A stretch of 64,000 bases of DNA from Aedes albopictus (GCF_035046485.1 NC_085137.1:130142703-130206702), one strand, 5' to 3'; positions 1-10,911 are shown, counted from the stretch's first letter. Translations and numbers: made by a program. Notes: generated from the sequence alone by a model not told the origin.

Positions 1-702
1 ATGCTGTGGAAATTTATGGTGAAATCCTTGAAAAAAATTAACATCAGTACAAATTTTGGTCTGATTTCTGAAATCGAAAGTTTCTGAAGAAATTTCTGAA
101 TAAATGTCTGTAGAAATTTCTAAAGGAATATCTGAACGATTTTTTGAAAAAATCTCTGGAGGAGCTCAAATTTATGGATATTCTTTGAAAAAAATGGTGG
201 AATTTCAGAAGTAAATCATGCAAGATGCTTTGAAAGAATTCGTTGTAGAATTTGTAGAATAGGAGGAATTAAAAAAAATCCTGAAGAAATTTTTTGAATG
301 AATCCGTGTGGGAATTTTTAGCCGAATAAGCGGACAAATTTCCTTAAGAATGTTTTAGAAAACATTTATTAGAAGTATTTCTGAAGAAACTTTTGGTAGA
401 TTTTCTGAAGGAATCTCTAATAGATTCTTCAAATGAATACCTAGAGAAATTTCTGAATAAGTATCCTGAGGAATTTTTGAAGTAATCCCTGTTGTTTCTT
501 TCCTTTTGACTATTAGCAGTTCGGGTAATTAAACGGAAATACCGAAGTCGAGAGTGACGCGACGTCGATTCCGCGAATTGCTGTTGGGATTTCTTCATGA
601 ATTCTGCTCTGCTTACTTCAGCAATTGCAACTGGAATTTCTCAGGCAATTTCTGCTGGGATTACTCGAGCAATCACTACTCAGATTCCTTCAGGAATTAT
701 TC
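1..702. repeat. Degenerate ggaatttctg-type repeat field
   Basis: The stretch is built from loosely repeated 12-25 bp words such as gaatttctgaagaaat and aggaatttctgaa, with mutual identity low enough that no exact unit can be set. The same word family on the opposite strand (cctccaggaattcc) fills 26.3-31.1 kb. Short open frames at 344-598 and 554-763 follow from the low stop density of the repeat and are not gene candidates. I infer an old degenerate minisatellite typical of Aedes intergenic DNA. No gene is seen. Confidence 0.7.
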
Positions 703-966
703 CTTCTTCTTCTTTGTGGCTCGACGTTCGCATACAAACTTGGCCGGCCTCTCTCCAACTTAGTGTTCTTTAAGCACTTCTACAGTTATTAATTAAAGGG
801 CTTTCTTTGTCTGCCATTGAATGAATTTATACATTTCGTGGCAAATACAATGATACACTATGCCCCGGGGGTCCAAAAAAACCCAAACGGAACGGGAATC
901 GTACCCGCCGTCTCCAGATTGACGATCCATAGCCTTAACTACTACGCTACGCTCATTGGAGACCCA
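703..966 (-). mobile_element. Feilai-type tRNA-derived SINE, diverged copy
   Basis: Read on the minus strand, the head at about 966-895 has an A box matching TRGYNNARNNG (TAGCGTAGTAG) and a B-box-like GGTACGATTCC with one mismatch to GGTTCGANTCC. The body matches the cleaner copy at 30.0-30.3 kb base for base over long stretches, including the words for catgaatttgtatattg, ggcaagtacaatgatacac and gcacttccacagttattaatt. The 3' tail on the minus strand is GAA-rich. Short open frames across it are shadows. Family identity with Feilai rests on known Aedes SINE architecture; I am sure it is a SINE and less sure of the subfamily. Confidence 0.8.
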
Positions 967-1130
967 ATCCCTCCTGTGATTATGCAAGGATTCCTTGAGG
1001 AGCTCCTACATAGATTTTGTCTAGATAGTCCACGTGGGATTCTTCCAGGAATTCTTCTTGGGGTATTTCCGGAAACTCCTGCTAAGATTCCCAGTGGCGT
1101 CTCGTCCATAGGTCCACTGCGTTCACTACA
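967..1130. repeat. Degenerate ccttgaggagctcc-type repeat
   Basis: Continuation of the degenerate field on the far side of the SINE, with words like gattcttccaggaattc. The SINE at 703-966 therefore inserted into pre-existing repeat. A further short patch of the same words lies at about 1380-1490. No gene. Confidence 0.6.
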
Positions 1131-1950
1131 CAGTTGATAAAAAGTAAAATAAATCACTATAATTTGAACATTATCCTACAAATGATAAAAAAATACTAAT
1201 TTATCCTTTTGATGTTCACAACATCCAGTGAACAAACCACTGTGAGATACCAGTACGTATCCCATAGGAATCTATTCAATTTTCCAACTTAATCTCACTT
1301 TGCCACCACCCTGTTGCTGCCAGAGAGCTCGACGCTGAGCATGCGAAACGCACATGTGAGAGCATCCAGGGTTTGTTTTGAAAATTCTCCAGGAATTCAT
1401 ATAGGCTAGAGATTCCTCCAAGAGTTCCTTCATGGGTTATCCGGGAGTTCCCGCAGAGATTGCTGTGATAATATCTCCAGGAATTTATGTATATATTAAC
1501 TACTATTACTACTACTATTGTTACGGATATATCCAACGAAGTGAAAGCAACAGATTGTCAGGCTAGCTATTTATGCAACAAGTTGCAAATTGGGGATTTT
1601 TTCAGCACGAGTTATACATTTTTCCAACGAGTTGCATGCATTTTTTAGAATCACAAAAAACACCCGTAAACTAGAAAATTTCAGTTACACAAGCGCATTA
1701 CAAGAGGAATAGCAAGTGAGCATCCATGCGTATCAGCGATTTCTTTTCATCAAGAAGGCGATTCAGTTAGATCTGCTGCTCCTACCACTTCTACAGCTAT
1801 TAGGCCATGGTTTCTCAACCTTCGTTTCGCGATACCCCAACTGCTTGCAGGCACGCTTCGATTGTTCTATGAAAAGCTGGGAGACAACAGATTGGGGGGT
1901 CACAAGAGCAAAGGTTGGGAAACGATGTATTTGGCAGTTTCAATCAGATT
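1131..1950. other. Stretch without recognised gene
   Basis: AT-rich sequence with a short trinucleotide run (ctactattactactactatt, about 1499-1520) and no reading frame with a recognisable domain. The open frames at 1276-1536 and 1716-2114 have no motif I can name, and the latter runs into the CCCGGG element at 1957. Confidence 0.5.
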
Positions 1951-1956
1951 CAAAAT

Positions 1957-3109
1957 TAGGGCTTCCAATCCCGGGATGGATTTCCCGGGAAATGAAATTT
2001 CCCGGGATTCCCGAATCCCGGGATTCAAATTTTTGTATCCAGGATTTCCCGAATTTCCCGGGATTTTCATTTCTATTGTGCTTTTGTTTGTCAAGTGTTA
2101 AATGGCCAATTTAAAATTTCGAGTCAATGATTGATTTACCCAGCTTCTTGATTTACGTTCGTCAAACCACATGACCTTAATGCAGATGTTACTTATGTTG
2201 ATGTTATAAAACATTTGGAGCTTAACAGAATGCTTACGCAGATAACATCCTATTAATAATATCATGGCATTAAACTGATTTCATCCGACAACGGTTCTTC
2301 TTCTTTTTAATACTGCTTTAAAGTATGGAGTTCATCCCATAGTGTCAACTTATCCACCAACAACCCTTGCATGTCACACGCAATACAGCCAGAGTTCTAT
2401 TTATAGCTCACAGGGTCGTAGTGACTGCCCAAATATTTAGGAACAAACCAATTTACACATGTCTACTAGATCATGGTACAAAAACCTCATAGAGCGCCTG
2501 CTGATTGGATGACCAGATAATAGCACGTATGAAGCCGTTATTGGGCTTCAATGGGTTTTTACCCTTGTAGCTTTAAACTTTGACTTTTAAATCGCTCGCC
2601 AAAGTTTTTTTTTTGTTTTATCTTTGGCAGTTCTCGTAAATTGTAGTATTTTATGTATCTGGCGTAATGTTCTCATGATTTGTGCTATTGTATCTCTTCA
2701 TTAAGTATGACAATGTGATTGTGAATTTTAGGAATAATTATTATGATAAATTGAACATCAGTGGGGTTGTTGTATGCCTGTTGATGTACCCAAAAATAAT
2801 TGTTAAACATTTAACAACAACAATTAAATCAAGCATTTCAAATCAAAATTTCAATATTTAATGCTGGTTGAAATCGCACCTAAAATGCATTGGTAGTAAA
2901 AAAATGATTCTTCTTATCGTAAAATTTGCTGAATTGTATACAGTCTACAATAGGAAATGGATCTGAGTAACGATTTTCTGTATAATAAACACATTTTTCG
3001 CTGAAAAATAAAATTTTCTTATTTCCCGGGATCCTGGGAAATCCCGGGAAATGGTTATATTATTTCCCGTTTCCCGGGAAGCTGAATCCCGGGAAAATTG
3101 GAAGCCCTA
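1957..3109. mobile_element. 1.15-kb TIR element with CCCGGG words
   Basis: The ends are inverted: the left reads tagggcttccaatcccggga and the right ends tcccgggaaaattggaagcccta, giving a TIR of about 13 bp (TAGGGCTTCCAAT). It is flanked by the 6-bp direct repeat CAAAAT (1951-1956 and 3110-3115). Both subterminal regions hold clusters of tttcccgggaa and aatcccggga words in inverted orientation, about 110 bp on the left and 85 bp on the right. The interior is AT-rich with no coding frame. This fits a non-autonomous DNA transposon. The TIR start (TAGGG) resembles hAT elements but the visible duplication is 6, not 8, bp, so the superfamily is open. Confidence 0.75.
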
Positions 3110-3208
3110 CAAAATACCCAATGGATGTAGAATTAGCTGAAAAAAATATACGTTATAAGCACTACTTATTCGTGGTCCGTGCCTAACATTTTGTTGGTAT
3201 TCTTATGC

Positions 3209-3257
3209 AACAGGAAAGTGTTGCATAATGTGCTTGATTATGCAACACTTTTCTGTT
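3209..3257. repeat. Short hairpin with 20-bp arms
   Basis: The 20-bp arm starting aacaggaaagtgttgca (3209-3228) pairs with ttatgcaacacttttctgtt (3238-3257) with one mismatch and a 9-nt loop. It could be a terminal remnant of a small foldback element or a transcribed hairpin. Nothing around it decides which. Confidence 0.55.
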
Positions 3258-3409
3258 ATACAATGAAAAGTGGAAAAGTAGTCCATTGTGGCATACTTTC
3301 GCATGAGGTAGGTAGATGATTATGAATTGCAAAAAGTTCTGTATATTCTTGAAAATTAATTCAATAATTTTATGAACAAAAATTTAAGGAAAAAACATGC
3401 TGTTTCCTG

Positions 3410-4536
3410 TTGAAAATGCTTTGACATCCATGTGCACAACAGAACACGTGCTCGATGAACAAATTGAGATTTGAAATTATGAAAAGAAATCCACGTACTC
3501 CGGTGAGACTCGAACTCACGACTCCCAATTCGCTAGACGGGCGCTTCTATTCCTTCAAGCTACGGAGTCACTCGACTATCTCCGTCGCCAGCAGGCCTAG
3601 AACTGAACTCGATTCCACAATCGCACATGGTTATCTTCTTTTCACAATCCAAACCCCCTTCGGATGGGATTAGATGAACATCTAACACATTGTCTGTTGT
3701 GCACATGTATGTCAAAGCGAGAGAGGAAGTTATTTTTAATTGTCGAGAGCTTCGGCACTGCCTCCCAATCACTTATTGGTATGGCAATTAGTGTGCAGTC
3801 GGACTCTCGACGGGTCGGTCCTCGGCCGACCGAATACGGTAAGGGTGACCGTAGCACCTTACAAATGTCAATTTCTTGATTTTGCTTTGGCTGACCAAGC
3901 CATGTGGGAAATTACACTGTTGAAAATGCTTTGACATCCATGTGCACAACAGAACACGTGCTCGATGAACAAATTGAGATTTGAAATTATGAAAAGAAAT
4001 CCACGTACTCCGGTGAGACTCGAACTCAGGACTCCCAATTCGCCCCCCCTTACCGTATTCGGTCGGCCGAGGACCGACCCGTCGAGAGTCCGACTGCACA
4101 CTAATTGCCATACCAATAAGTGATTGGGAGGCAGTGCCGAAGCTCTCGACAATTAAAAATAACTTCCTCTCTCGCTTTGACATACATGTGCACAACAGAC
4201 AATGTGTTAGATGTTCATCTAATCCCATCCGAAGGGGGTTTGGATTGTGAAAAGAAGATAACCATGTGCGATTGTGGAATCGAGTTCAGTTCTAGGCCTG
4301 CTGGCGACGGAGATAGTCGAGTGACTCCGTAGCTTGAAGGAATAGAAGCGCCCGTCTAGCGAATTGGGAGTCGTGAGTTCGAGTCTCACCGGAGTACGTG
4401 GATTTCTTTTCATAATTTCAAATCTCAATTTGTTCATCGAGCACGTGTTCTGTTGTGCACATGGATGTCAAAGCATTTTCAACAGTGTAATTTCCCACAT
4501 GGCTTGGTCAGCCAAAGCAAAATCAAGAAATTGACA
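3410..4536. repeat. Large inverted duplication of a class II tRNA-headed repeat
   Basis: The arm 3410-3846 and its reverse complement 4046-4482 appear essentially identical over 437 bp, as mirrored identical reading frames on both strands show (for example 3455-3673 plus against 4219-4437 minus). The centre (3919-4043) holds a third, direct partial copy of the start of the arm, and 4483-4536 mirrors 3865-3918. Each unit contains a tRNA-like head on the side read out as gacggagatagtcgagtgac, with an A-box-like TAGTCGAGTGA (10 of 11) and a B-box-like GAGTTCGAGTC. A diverged copy sits at 13.1-14.0 kb. Head features resemble tRNA-Leu/Ser rather than the Feilai head. Confidence 0.85.
4519..4522 (-). 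terminator. Pol III T4 terminator for the first tRNA-Val
   Basis: Four A on the plus strand (four T in the transcript) lie 18 nt beyond the 3' end of the minus-strand tRNA-Val. Minimal but acceptable for RNA polymerase III. Confidence 0.45.
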
Positions 4537-4540
4537 TGCT

Positions 4541-4612
4541 GTTTCCGCCCGGGATCGAACCGGGGGCCTTCCGGGGGTTAGGCGGATGTGATAACCACTA
4601 CACCACGGAAAC
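4541..4612 (-). tRNA. tRNA-Val (AAC), with anticodon-arm defect
   Basis: On the minus strand a 72-nt cloverleaf reads out: acceptor GTTTCCG paired perfectly with CGGAAAC, D arm GTGT...TCAC, T arm CCCGG TTCGATC CCGGG. The anticodon loop CTAACCC gives AAC, valine. Compared with the copy at 56.6 kb, two bases differ in this arm: position 37 is C instead of the expected purine, and position 39 is C, so pair 31-39 is C-C. The acceptor stem is intact. The gene may be mildly impaired or a pseudogene. It abuts the inverted duplication on its 3' side. Confidence 0.85.
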
Positions 4613-5049
4613 TTGGTGATTTTGTTATTGCTTCGCTTCGATAGACAAAATAAAAAAAAAAGATAACACTCAAATCCATTTCTATCGTGAGCTACAATTT
4701 ATTGTTCCACTCGAGTTGATAATTTCGTTACCTTGCACAATCCATTCCGTTCCGTACATATGTGATGGGCGTGGTGGTTGTGCCTGTGCTGTGGGTTATT
4801 GCTGTACTGCATTATCAACGTTCGTTTTGTTTTCGGCAAAAGTTGCTGCCGATGTCGTTTTACACAAGCAAGACGAAGTGATCCAAATCGAATTATGACA
4901 CCACACACTGGTGAAAGGCAGCTTATAGCTTTACTTTTATTTTTATTTCTGTTTATATTTGCTATTCTGTATGTTTTTCAATTTCGTGGAGCAATGCAAT
5001 CGATTTTACGGCTTGACATTTTTTCGAAGTGCTTTCAACTCTTCCAACA
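4613..5049. other. tRNA spacer without gene
   Basis: AT-rich spacer between the divergent tRNA-Val and tRNA-His genes. Overlapping short frames (4716-4898, 4778-5056 plus; 4699-4908 minus) have no domain. A pyrimidine-rich, AT-rich patch lies just before the His gene. Confidence 0.5.
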
Positions 5050-5121
5050 GCCGTGATCGTCTAGTGGTTAGGACCCTACGTTGTGGCCGTAGTAACCCAG
5101 GTTCGAATCCTGGTCACGGCA
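5050..5121 (+). tRNA. tRNA-His (GTG), copy 1
   Basis: Complete cloverleaf: acceptor GCCGTGA paired with TCACGGC, D loop with TAGTGGTTAGGA, anticodon loop TTGTGGC (GTG), T arm CCAGG TTCGAAT CCTGG, discriminator A. The internal promoter boxes are intact. The sequence is identical to the copies at 56175 and 57088 over the gene body. The 3' flank tgcgctctcgctggctcac is shared with the copy at 57.1 kb, showing duplication of a block larger than the gene. Confidence 0.96.
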
Positions 5122-5156
5122 GTGCGCTCTCGCTGGCTCACTGTCACGGAGGAAGC

Positions 5157-5163
5157 TTTTTTT
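5157..5163 (+). terminator. Pol III T7 terminator of tRNA-His copy 1
   Basis: Seven T residues 36 nt downstream of the tRNA end, following cacggaggaagc. The equivalent site in copy 3 is a T9 run after the same cacggaggaag word. Confidence 0.7.
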
Positions 5164-5219
5164 ATGTCCAATTGAGCGAGATTTCTATCTATTCGGTATA
5201 ATATTAATTGTTTTAATCT

Positions 5220-5242
5220 TCTCTTTTCTTTCTAGGTAAGTA
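5220..5242 (+). promoter_or_regulatory. Pyrimidine tract plus AG/GTAAGT motif
   Basis: tctcttttctttctag is followed directly by gtaagtacc. This juxtaposes a 3' splice site (AG at 5234-5235) and a strong 5' splice site (GTAAGT from 5236), the layout of a zero-length exon or recursive splice site. The same arrangement follows tRNA-His copy 3 at 57247-57268. Functional use is not shown. It may simply be inherited sequence in a duplicated block. Confidence 0.4.
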
Positions 5243-6220
5243 CCAATGCATTTTCAATGATAGTGACGCTGCCAAAAATGTTGGTAAGATTCAAAATAAT
5301 AGGTCAATTTTCATATGCTAAGAAAAAAAAACACTCTAATATTGTACCTTGAAAAGGTGGTGAAGCTTATTATCATGAGGAAAACATGATGTAACGTTGA
5401 AGTGTGGCTCAAATTACCTCTAATCATATATTACGATTCCGCTAACATCCCAAAAGAATGCTCCATTATACCAAGTAGGTACTTGTGTGGTGGGTATAAG
5501 CTGTTCTGCGGTTTTCCTTCCAATATAAATTAAAGATAAGAGAGCAATTGTAAGCGAGAGAAGCGAGCTGCAAATCAGATGAAGTGTGCGCGTGAACATA
5601 AGACGGTGATGATACGTACAGAACGTGCTTTTTCGTCGAAATTAATCGAGCGCGGAATAGGATGTTGTAGGGTGAAGGTTCCAGCTACAGGGACAGGTTT
5701 CCATTGCGGTTTGGTTAATTCAGGAATATCCCGTACATGACGATTCCACCCTACAGAAAAAAAATAACACGAAGAACACACGTTTCCGAGCGCCACGTTG
5801 CGATGGTAGCCAGCACCAAACACCAAGTATCGCCCTTGGGTGGGATGATGATGATGACGGACCGGGCAACCCGCAGCACAGCAGCTGTCGACGGATAAAG
5901 CGTGGATCACGTTTCCACGGTGAATACAACGTACACCAACAACCAGCGCAAGTGAGAAAAAAGATAAAGAATCGAAACCTGTTGAGTTCGGTGGTGGATT
6001 TGACGAGTATGCAAGGTGGAATGGGGAGCCCCCAACGTGCAATCACTCATCCAGACAATCGCCAAACATTTCTTCGCTGTAATCCACCCCGACCAACAAT
6101 GCGAACTACCCATCGCACCGCCTCCCCATTCGTTCGACACAAGCGCAGAAGGTAAGCTCTCGTGGTGGAGTGGGGGATGAGTGTGTTAATTAGCTAAATG
6201 AATCTTCAATATTTATTAGA
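5243..6220. other. Stretch without recognised gene
   Basis: Relatively GC-rich sequence around 5780-6160 with a gatgatgatgatgacgg microsatellite. Open frames at 5575-6042 and 5720-6046 (minus) overlap each other and carry no recognisable domain, so I do not call them. It may be low-copy DNA. Confidence 0.4.
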
Positions 6221-6715
6221 AATAGGGTAGAAGCTTCAGTTTTGGCCAGTCCGGAGTTTTGGCCATAGTGCGGTATTGAATCTGTTGCGATCTAAATCGG
6301 CGCAAATTTATTTTTTACTAGTAGATCCTAATACAATATGATGATTACAGCTGTGAAAACCACACATTTGGATTAAAAACTGGAAGAAAAAAATATATTT
6401 CCTTAAAAAATCTGCTCCCATATATCTATTTTGGCCAGGGTGCTTCTAATTTGGCCACTCCCATAAGAAATACACGTGATTGGCCAAAATAGAAACCAAA
6501 CTTAAGAATATGGCCAAAACTGCGGCAGAGCTTCTATTTTGGCCAGTGCCACTTTTAATACAAAAATCAAGTATTGGCATGATTTCTGCATTTTTCCTTC
6601 AAAATATAGATTGAAACCTTTCTTTTGACGCATTGATTGTTTTCATAGGATTATTGCTTATTTTTATAAAAATGATTTCCCTTATACTGGCCAAAACCGG
6701 TGCCCGCACCCTATT
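6221..6715. mobile_element. TIR element with AATAGGGT ends and ttttggcca words
   Basis: The left end reads aatagggtagaagcttcagt and then ttttggccagt. The right end, read inverted, is aatagggtgcgggcaccggt and then tttggccagta. The interior repeats ttttggcca and its complement several times. A partial copy in inverse orientation lies at 38395-38706 and a short left-end fragment at 36195-36240. There is no coding capacity. Probably a non-autonomous DNA transposon; the target duplication is not clear. Confidence 0.6.
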
Positions 6716-8036
6716 GAATCGATCGCGTTTCGACAGAAGCAAACACGACAGACAAAACGTGATACGTATCGGTAGAAACATTGTATTACTTCGATGAAAA
6801 AAAAAAAACATACAGTAGCGGACAAATTAAAGTACAATTGCGCAATTTTATTGTTTAGCAGTTTTTTTGTTTCTTAATCGAAAGTGTTCGTTGTACTGAG
6901 TATAATCCATCTCCATATAGTCATCCCGAAGAAGGTGCTAACTTGCACTGAAGAAGAATGTAAGTGGTATTTGAAATACTCGTATCTGTCAAAGGATACC
7001 GGCCTATATAGACATAAAAATATCTTTGTACAGACATTTGAAAAATAGTTTCTCGGCATCAAATTAAAATTTAAAAGAAATGATACAGGATACGAACGAT
7101 CGAAAGCGTATCTTGAATTAAAAATGCACCAAAATTGAACGAGAATTGAGTAATTTTATTATTTTAACTTCATGATAACAGTTGCATCGCACCAGCACAA
7201 GCCGAGCGATTCGTTTTTCGCGCAGTTTGTTGATGATACTTGACGACAAACATCGTTGCTTTTGAAGCAACGTAGCGCAAAAAAAGCAACTAAAACGAGC
7301 TTTGAAAAAAGTGCTGCTATAAAAGCACCAGCCAACTACAGTGCCGCTCAAGCTATTTGACACCTATGCAGTAAGATCTTTTGCACAATATTTTATAAAA
7401 CAAATGTTAATCCCTTGTTCGTACCCTCATAGCCATAGCAAAAGTGACCGCCATGATATTTACAGGACAAACAAATGTAGAGATTCACACCACTTAACAA
7501 AAAAGCTAACTCCTGTAAGTAGCACTATGGGAAAAATGTTCGAAAATAGGGTTGTAAATTAGGAAATTGTTTTTGCAAATATTTGAGATTCCCTGAAGAA
7601 GGTTAAATAAATATAACCGAAACGTTGGATGTATGAGCAAAACAGCCTTTTGCTATCCACTCAGACTGCCAGAGCCGAGAAATTCCTATAAACGATACTA
7701 ACAACATTCATGTACCTTTTGCTAATTTTGCTCGGATTGCTTTCCGGAACAAGGCCGGGGAGTTATCTTTGTTCCAATCTTATGCAAGAATACCAAAAGC
7801 ACAAATGTCATTATTTTCGGCCACGCCCATCTTTACCGTAACTTGGGATAGGGGAAGGAAATGTTGATGTAACACTTATTTAAAAGGCCTCCGACTCAGT
7901 GACACTCCCATAAGTACTACGGAGTGGGTGGTTGGGAGATGTATTCGCCTGAAAAGCTGGCGATGGACCCACGGCATTGGTTGTTTAATTGGTTAAAATT
8001 TCATCTTCTGAAAGCCGGCAATCAAAAGAGATTTTT
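6716..8036. other. Stretch with isolated transposon-like ends, no gene
   Basis: Two single Tc1-like termini are visible without partners: tacagtagcggacaaattaa at about 6812 and acagtgccgctcaagctat at 7337. A hairpin motif lies at 7591-7627. The open frames at 6599-6811, 7118-7363 and 7341-7562 show no domain. Confidence 0.45.
7591..7627. repeat. tgaagaagg-stem-cgaaacgttgg motif
   Basis: The word cctgaagaaggtta is followed by a short AT loop and then taaccgaaacgttgg, so GGTTA and TAACC form a stem inside conserved flanks. Motifs of this layout recur at about 9160-9195 and 49300-49385. They resemble a signature near the 3' ends of some retroelements (recalled family knowledge), but no reverse transcriptase frame is next to it. 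Confidence 0.45.
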
Positions 8037-8560
8037 TTCTATTTATTGTTTAAATAATTATGTTTCTGCTCAGTGAGAGGCTCAAGCAGAACCGATCCCT
8101 TCAGGGTCATCGGAACATTACACTAAATGTTTGAAACGCGTGAAAAAAAAGTTGGCGATCCGTGAAAAAAAAAAACCTCAATTTACATTAAAAAAAACGC
8201 AAAAACAACGAAAAAAAAACATCTCAATTTATTAAAAAAAACGTAAAACGAGTTAAACGAAAATAACATCAAGATATTTTTTCTATTGTATAAATTGGTA
8301 TGTTTCGGCTCAGTGCGAGACACAAGCAGAACCGATCCCTCCAGGGTCATCGAAATAAATAATAATATTTGCAATAAATGTTTAAAACGCGAGGAAAAAA
8401 AATTGGCGGCTCGAGAAATAACAAAATAAAAGAAAAAAAAAATAATCAAAAAATCGTGTTAAACAACAACAAAAAGCATCTCAATTTATCAAAAAAAAAG
8501 TAAAAACAAAAATAAAACAAGATTGCGTAAAACGAGTAAAAAAAGTTGGCGATCCGAAAA
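8037..8560. repeat. Imperfect 240-bp tandem duplication
   Basis: The segment from 8061 (tgtttctgctcagtgagagg) recurs at 8301 (tgtttcggctcagtgcgaga), including the shared word gcagaaccgatccct, then acgcg-aaaaaaa-ttggcg, and A-rich linkers. A third partial start (acgagtaaaaaaagttggcg) is at 8531. Frames inside (8183-8449 minus) are shadows of A-runs. Confidence 0.75.
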
Positions 8561-9239
8561 AAACCGCGACATTACGACACTCGGCTTGAAGAAAAACGAC
8601 GCGGACAACGTGGTCTACCCGTCACCGAATGATATGGCGATCTTGATCCTTCAAAAAATAAGAAGGATGTTTCGTCGTCCCGACTGCAGGGTTGCCTGCT
8701 TGTACATCTGAAATAGAAAATAGTATTACTTAAAAGTTAAAAGGTGATAGGCTCACAACAGTTATATAATTTTTGGGAATAAATCTCTCTAGACAAAGAT
8801 AAAAATTACCTGAATCCTCCTGGAACAAATGGTTTATTAACAATGAAAAACATAATACAAAAAAAAAAAACAAAAAAAAAGTTGAACAAATTGTGATCTT
8901 GGAGTTTTCCTGTATTTAAATTAACAAAGCTAAAAAATTACAAGATCAAAATTTGTTATTGTAGATCTTACGCCGTAACGCACCATTACAAGGTGATCTA
9001 CCCACGTTACGGGACCTGTAGTGTGCAGTGCAAGTTGTCCCAAAAAGTAAAAGGAAAATTTATGTGTTTTATGTTAAATGGCATTACAAGAAGCTCCAAC
9101 TCTCAAACTGCATTCAAAAACCGCATAACGAGAGGCGGTTGACTGCTTATCCCTTAAAAAAGGTCCAATACACGGGACTGAAACGTCGGGCTATGCCAAA
9201 CTAGCCGTTTCAATGCCCTTAGACTGAGAAAGCCACAAT
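8561..9239. other. Stretch without recognised gene
   Basis: A-rich sequence, a short frame at 8523-8711 without domain, and at about 9160-9195 a second gtccaa...gggactgaaacgtcgg motif related to that at 7.6 kb. Confidence 0.4.
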
Positions 9240-10560
9240 AGTTCAACATTTCCTCCCAGTCGTATACCTCCTCCAAATTTCTACAAAGATTATTTCAGTA
9301 GTTTTTTTAGAATTTGCCCAGTAATTCCTGTTGGACATTCACTTGTGGTTCGTTGAGAAATACTCACTGAGAATCAGGAATACTGCTGGGTTTTATTCAG
9401 AAATTTAAGGAAGAATCCAAAACCAGGAAGTTTTGCTAGGATTCCTCAAGCAATTCCTACTGGAGATATTCCAGAAATTCTTGAAGGGCACTCAAAAACA
9501 ATTTCTGGGAAAATTTTAACTAAAATTGCTTGAGAAATTCCAGCAAAAATTTTTAGAGAAAACCTAGTAAGAATATCTGCTGATGCTGATATTCTGAAAG
9601 ATATTCCTAAAGGAAAACATCTCTGGAGTAATCGTAAGACGAATTTCTAGAGGAACCTCTTGAGAAATGTAAGGAGAATTTCTTGGGAGAATTACATTAA
9701 AGATATGAATAGGAAATCATAACTAATAGTCATTGTCTACTAGAAATCGGAAGATATTTTCATAATATGGAGAGGAATTCCTGGAATAATCCCTAGAGGA
9801 ATTCTGAAGGATTCCCTGAAAAAATCTCCGAGTTAATTTCTGGATAAATCCATAGAGAAGTAATTTCTCAGGGAATGTTAGATGAATTTAATCAAGAATG
9901 ATTGGAAGAATCCCAACAAGAATTTTTAAAGGTAATCCTAGATTAATTCTTGGATTAATTCCAAGAGGAATTCCTGGAAGAATCATTGGGAAAATCTTTG
10001 GAGAACCACATGAGGAATTTCTGGATTTCTGGAAATTCTCTTGGACATCCTCCACAAATGCCTGATGAGATTTCTCTAGAAAAGCTTGCTGATATTGCCC
10101 TAGACTGAGATTTCTTTCAAGGATTCCTTCAGATATTCCGACTAACATTTCTTCAAGAATTCTTGCCAAGGTTTTCAAACAATGTTAGCTGTGGTTTCTA
10201 CAGTAATTGCTGTGAGTTGTCCTCCAAGTATTTGTTGAGAATTCTCAGCAAGAATTCCCTGAGGAATCACAGAAAACCTCCTGATGTATTCCATTCCTTA
10301 ATTCCTGCAGCATACCTGGAGCCATCACAACAAAAACTCCTGAAGGAATTGCAAGTGTATTTTAGCAGGAATTGCTGGGTAAATTCCAAGAAAATTTCTC
10401 AATGTATTCTTAGGAAATTTTAGCTGTAACTGCATAAAGTATTCCAACAACAATGTCTAGGTCTAGAGGAATCCTAAGTTCCATCCAGAAATTCCTTCAA
10501 AATTCCTGGATTTCTGAGGTTCCTCCAAGGACTGCACCAATATTTTATTTTAGGAGTTTT
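9240..10560. repeat. Degenerate gaattcctgg-type repeat field
   Basis: Mixed-orientation degenerate words (gaattcctggaataatccc, ttccttcaaaattcctgga) as at 1-0.7 kb and 26-31 kb. Frames 9888-10178 minus and 10163-10423 plus run through it because stops are rare in these words. No domain. Confidence 0.7.
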
Positions 10561-10689
10561 CCTTCGAAATGCAAGCTCTGTTTCACCTGGAGCGTTATTC
10601 TAGTGAGAAAGAAAAAGCAGAAAGAGGTAACTTTGTAAGAAAGAAGAGCACACCTTGTTTGTGCGATATCTGTCTTATTTTTCAATATA

Positions 10690-10909
10690 CAGTAAGGACC
10701 CGATTTTGTCAGCCCCATTTTACGACAAACTTTTTGCTCTCGTTATCTTACGATCAAACTTTATTCAATTTTCATCCATGTTAATCATCGAACCACAGCT
10801 TAAGGGCAGAACATATTAGAGGTATAAAAAGTTTGAAAAGTTGTTTAGGTTTTCGAAGAGAGCAAAAAATGTGTTCCGAAAAGGGGCTGACAAAAACGGG
10901 TCACTTATG
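10690..10909. mobile_element. 220-bp TA-flanked MITE
   Basis: The left end cagtaaggacccgattttgt (then cagcccc) pairs with the right end, which read inverted is cataagtgacccgtttttgt (then cagcccc). TA dinucleotides flank both ends (10688-10689, 10910-10911). With no coding frame this fits a Tc1/mariner-type MITE. Confidence 0.8.
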
Positions 10910-10911
10910 TA

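Noticed and set aside
3455..4437. Pairs of identical short proteins on opposite strands
   Set aside because: Mirror translations of the inverted duplication, not genes.
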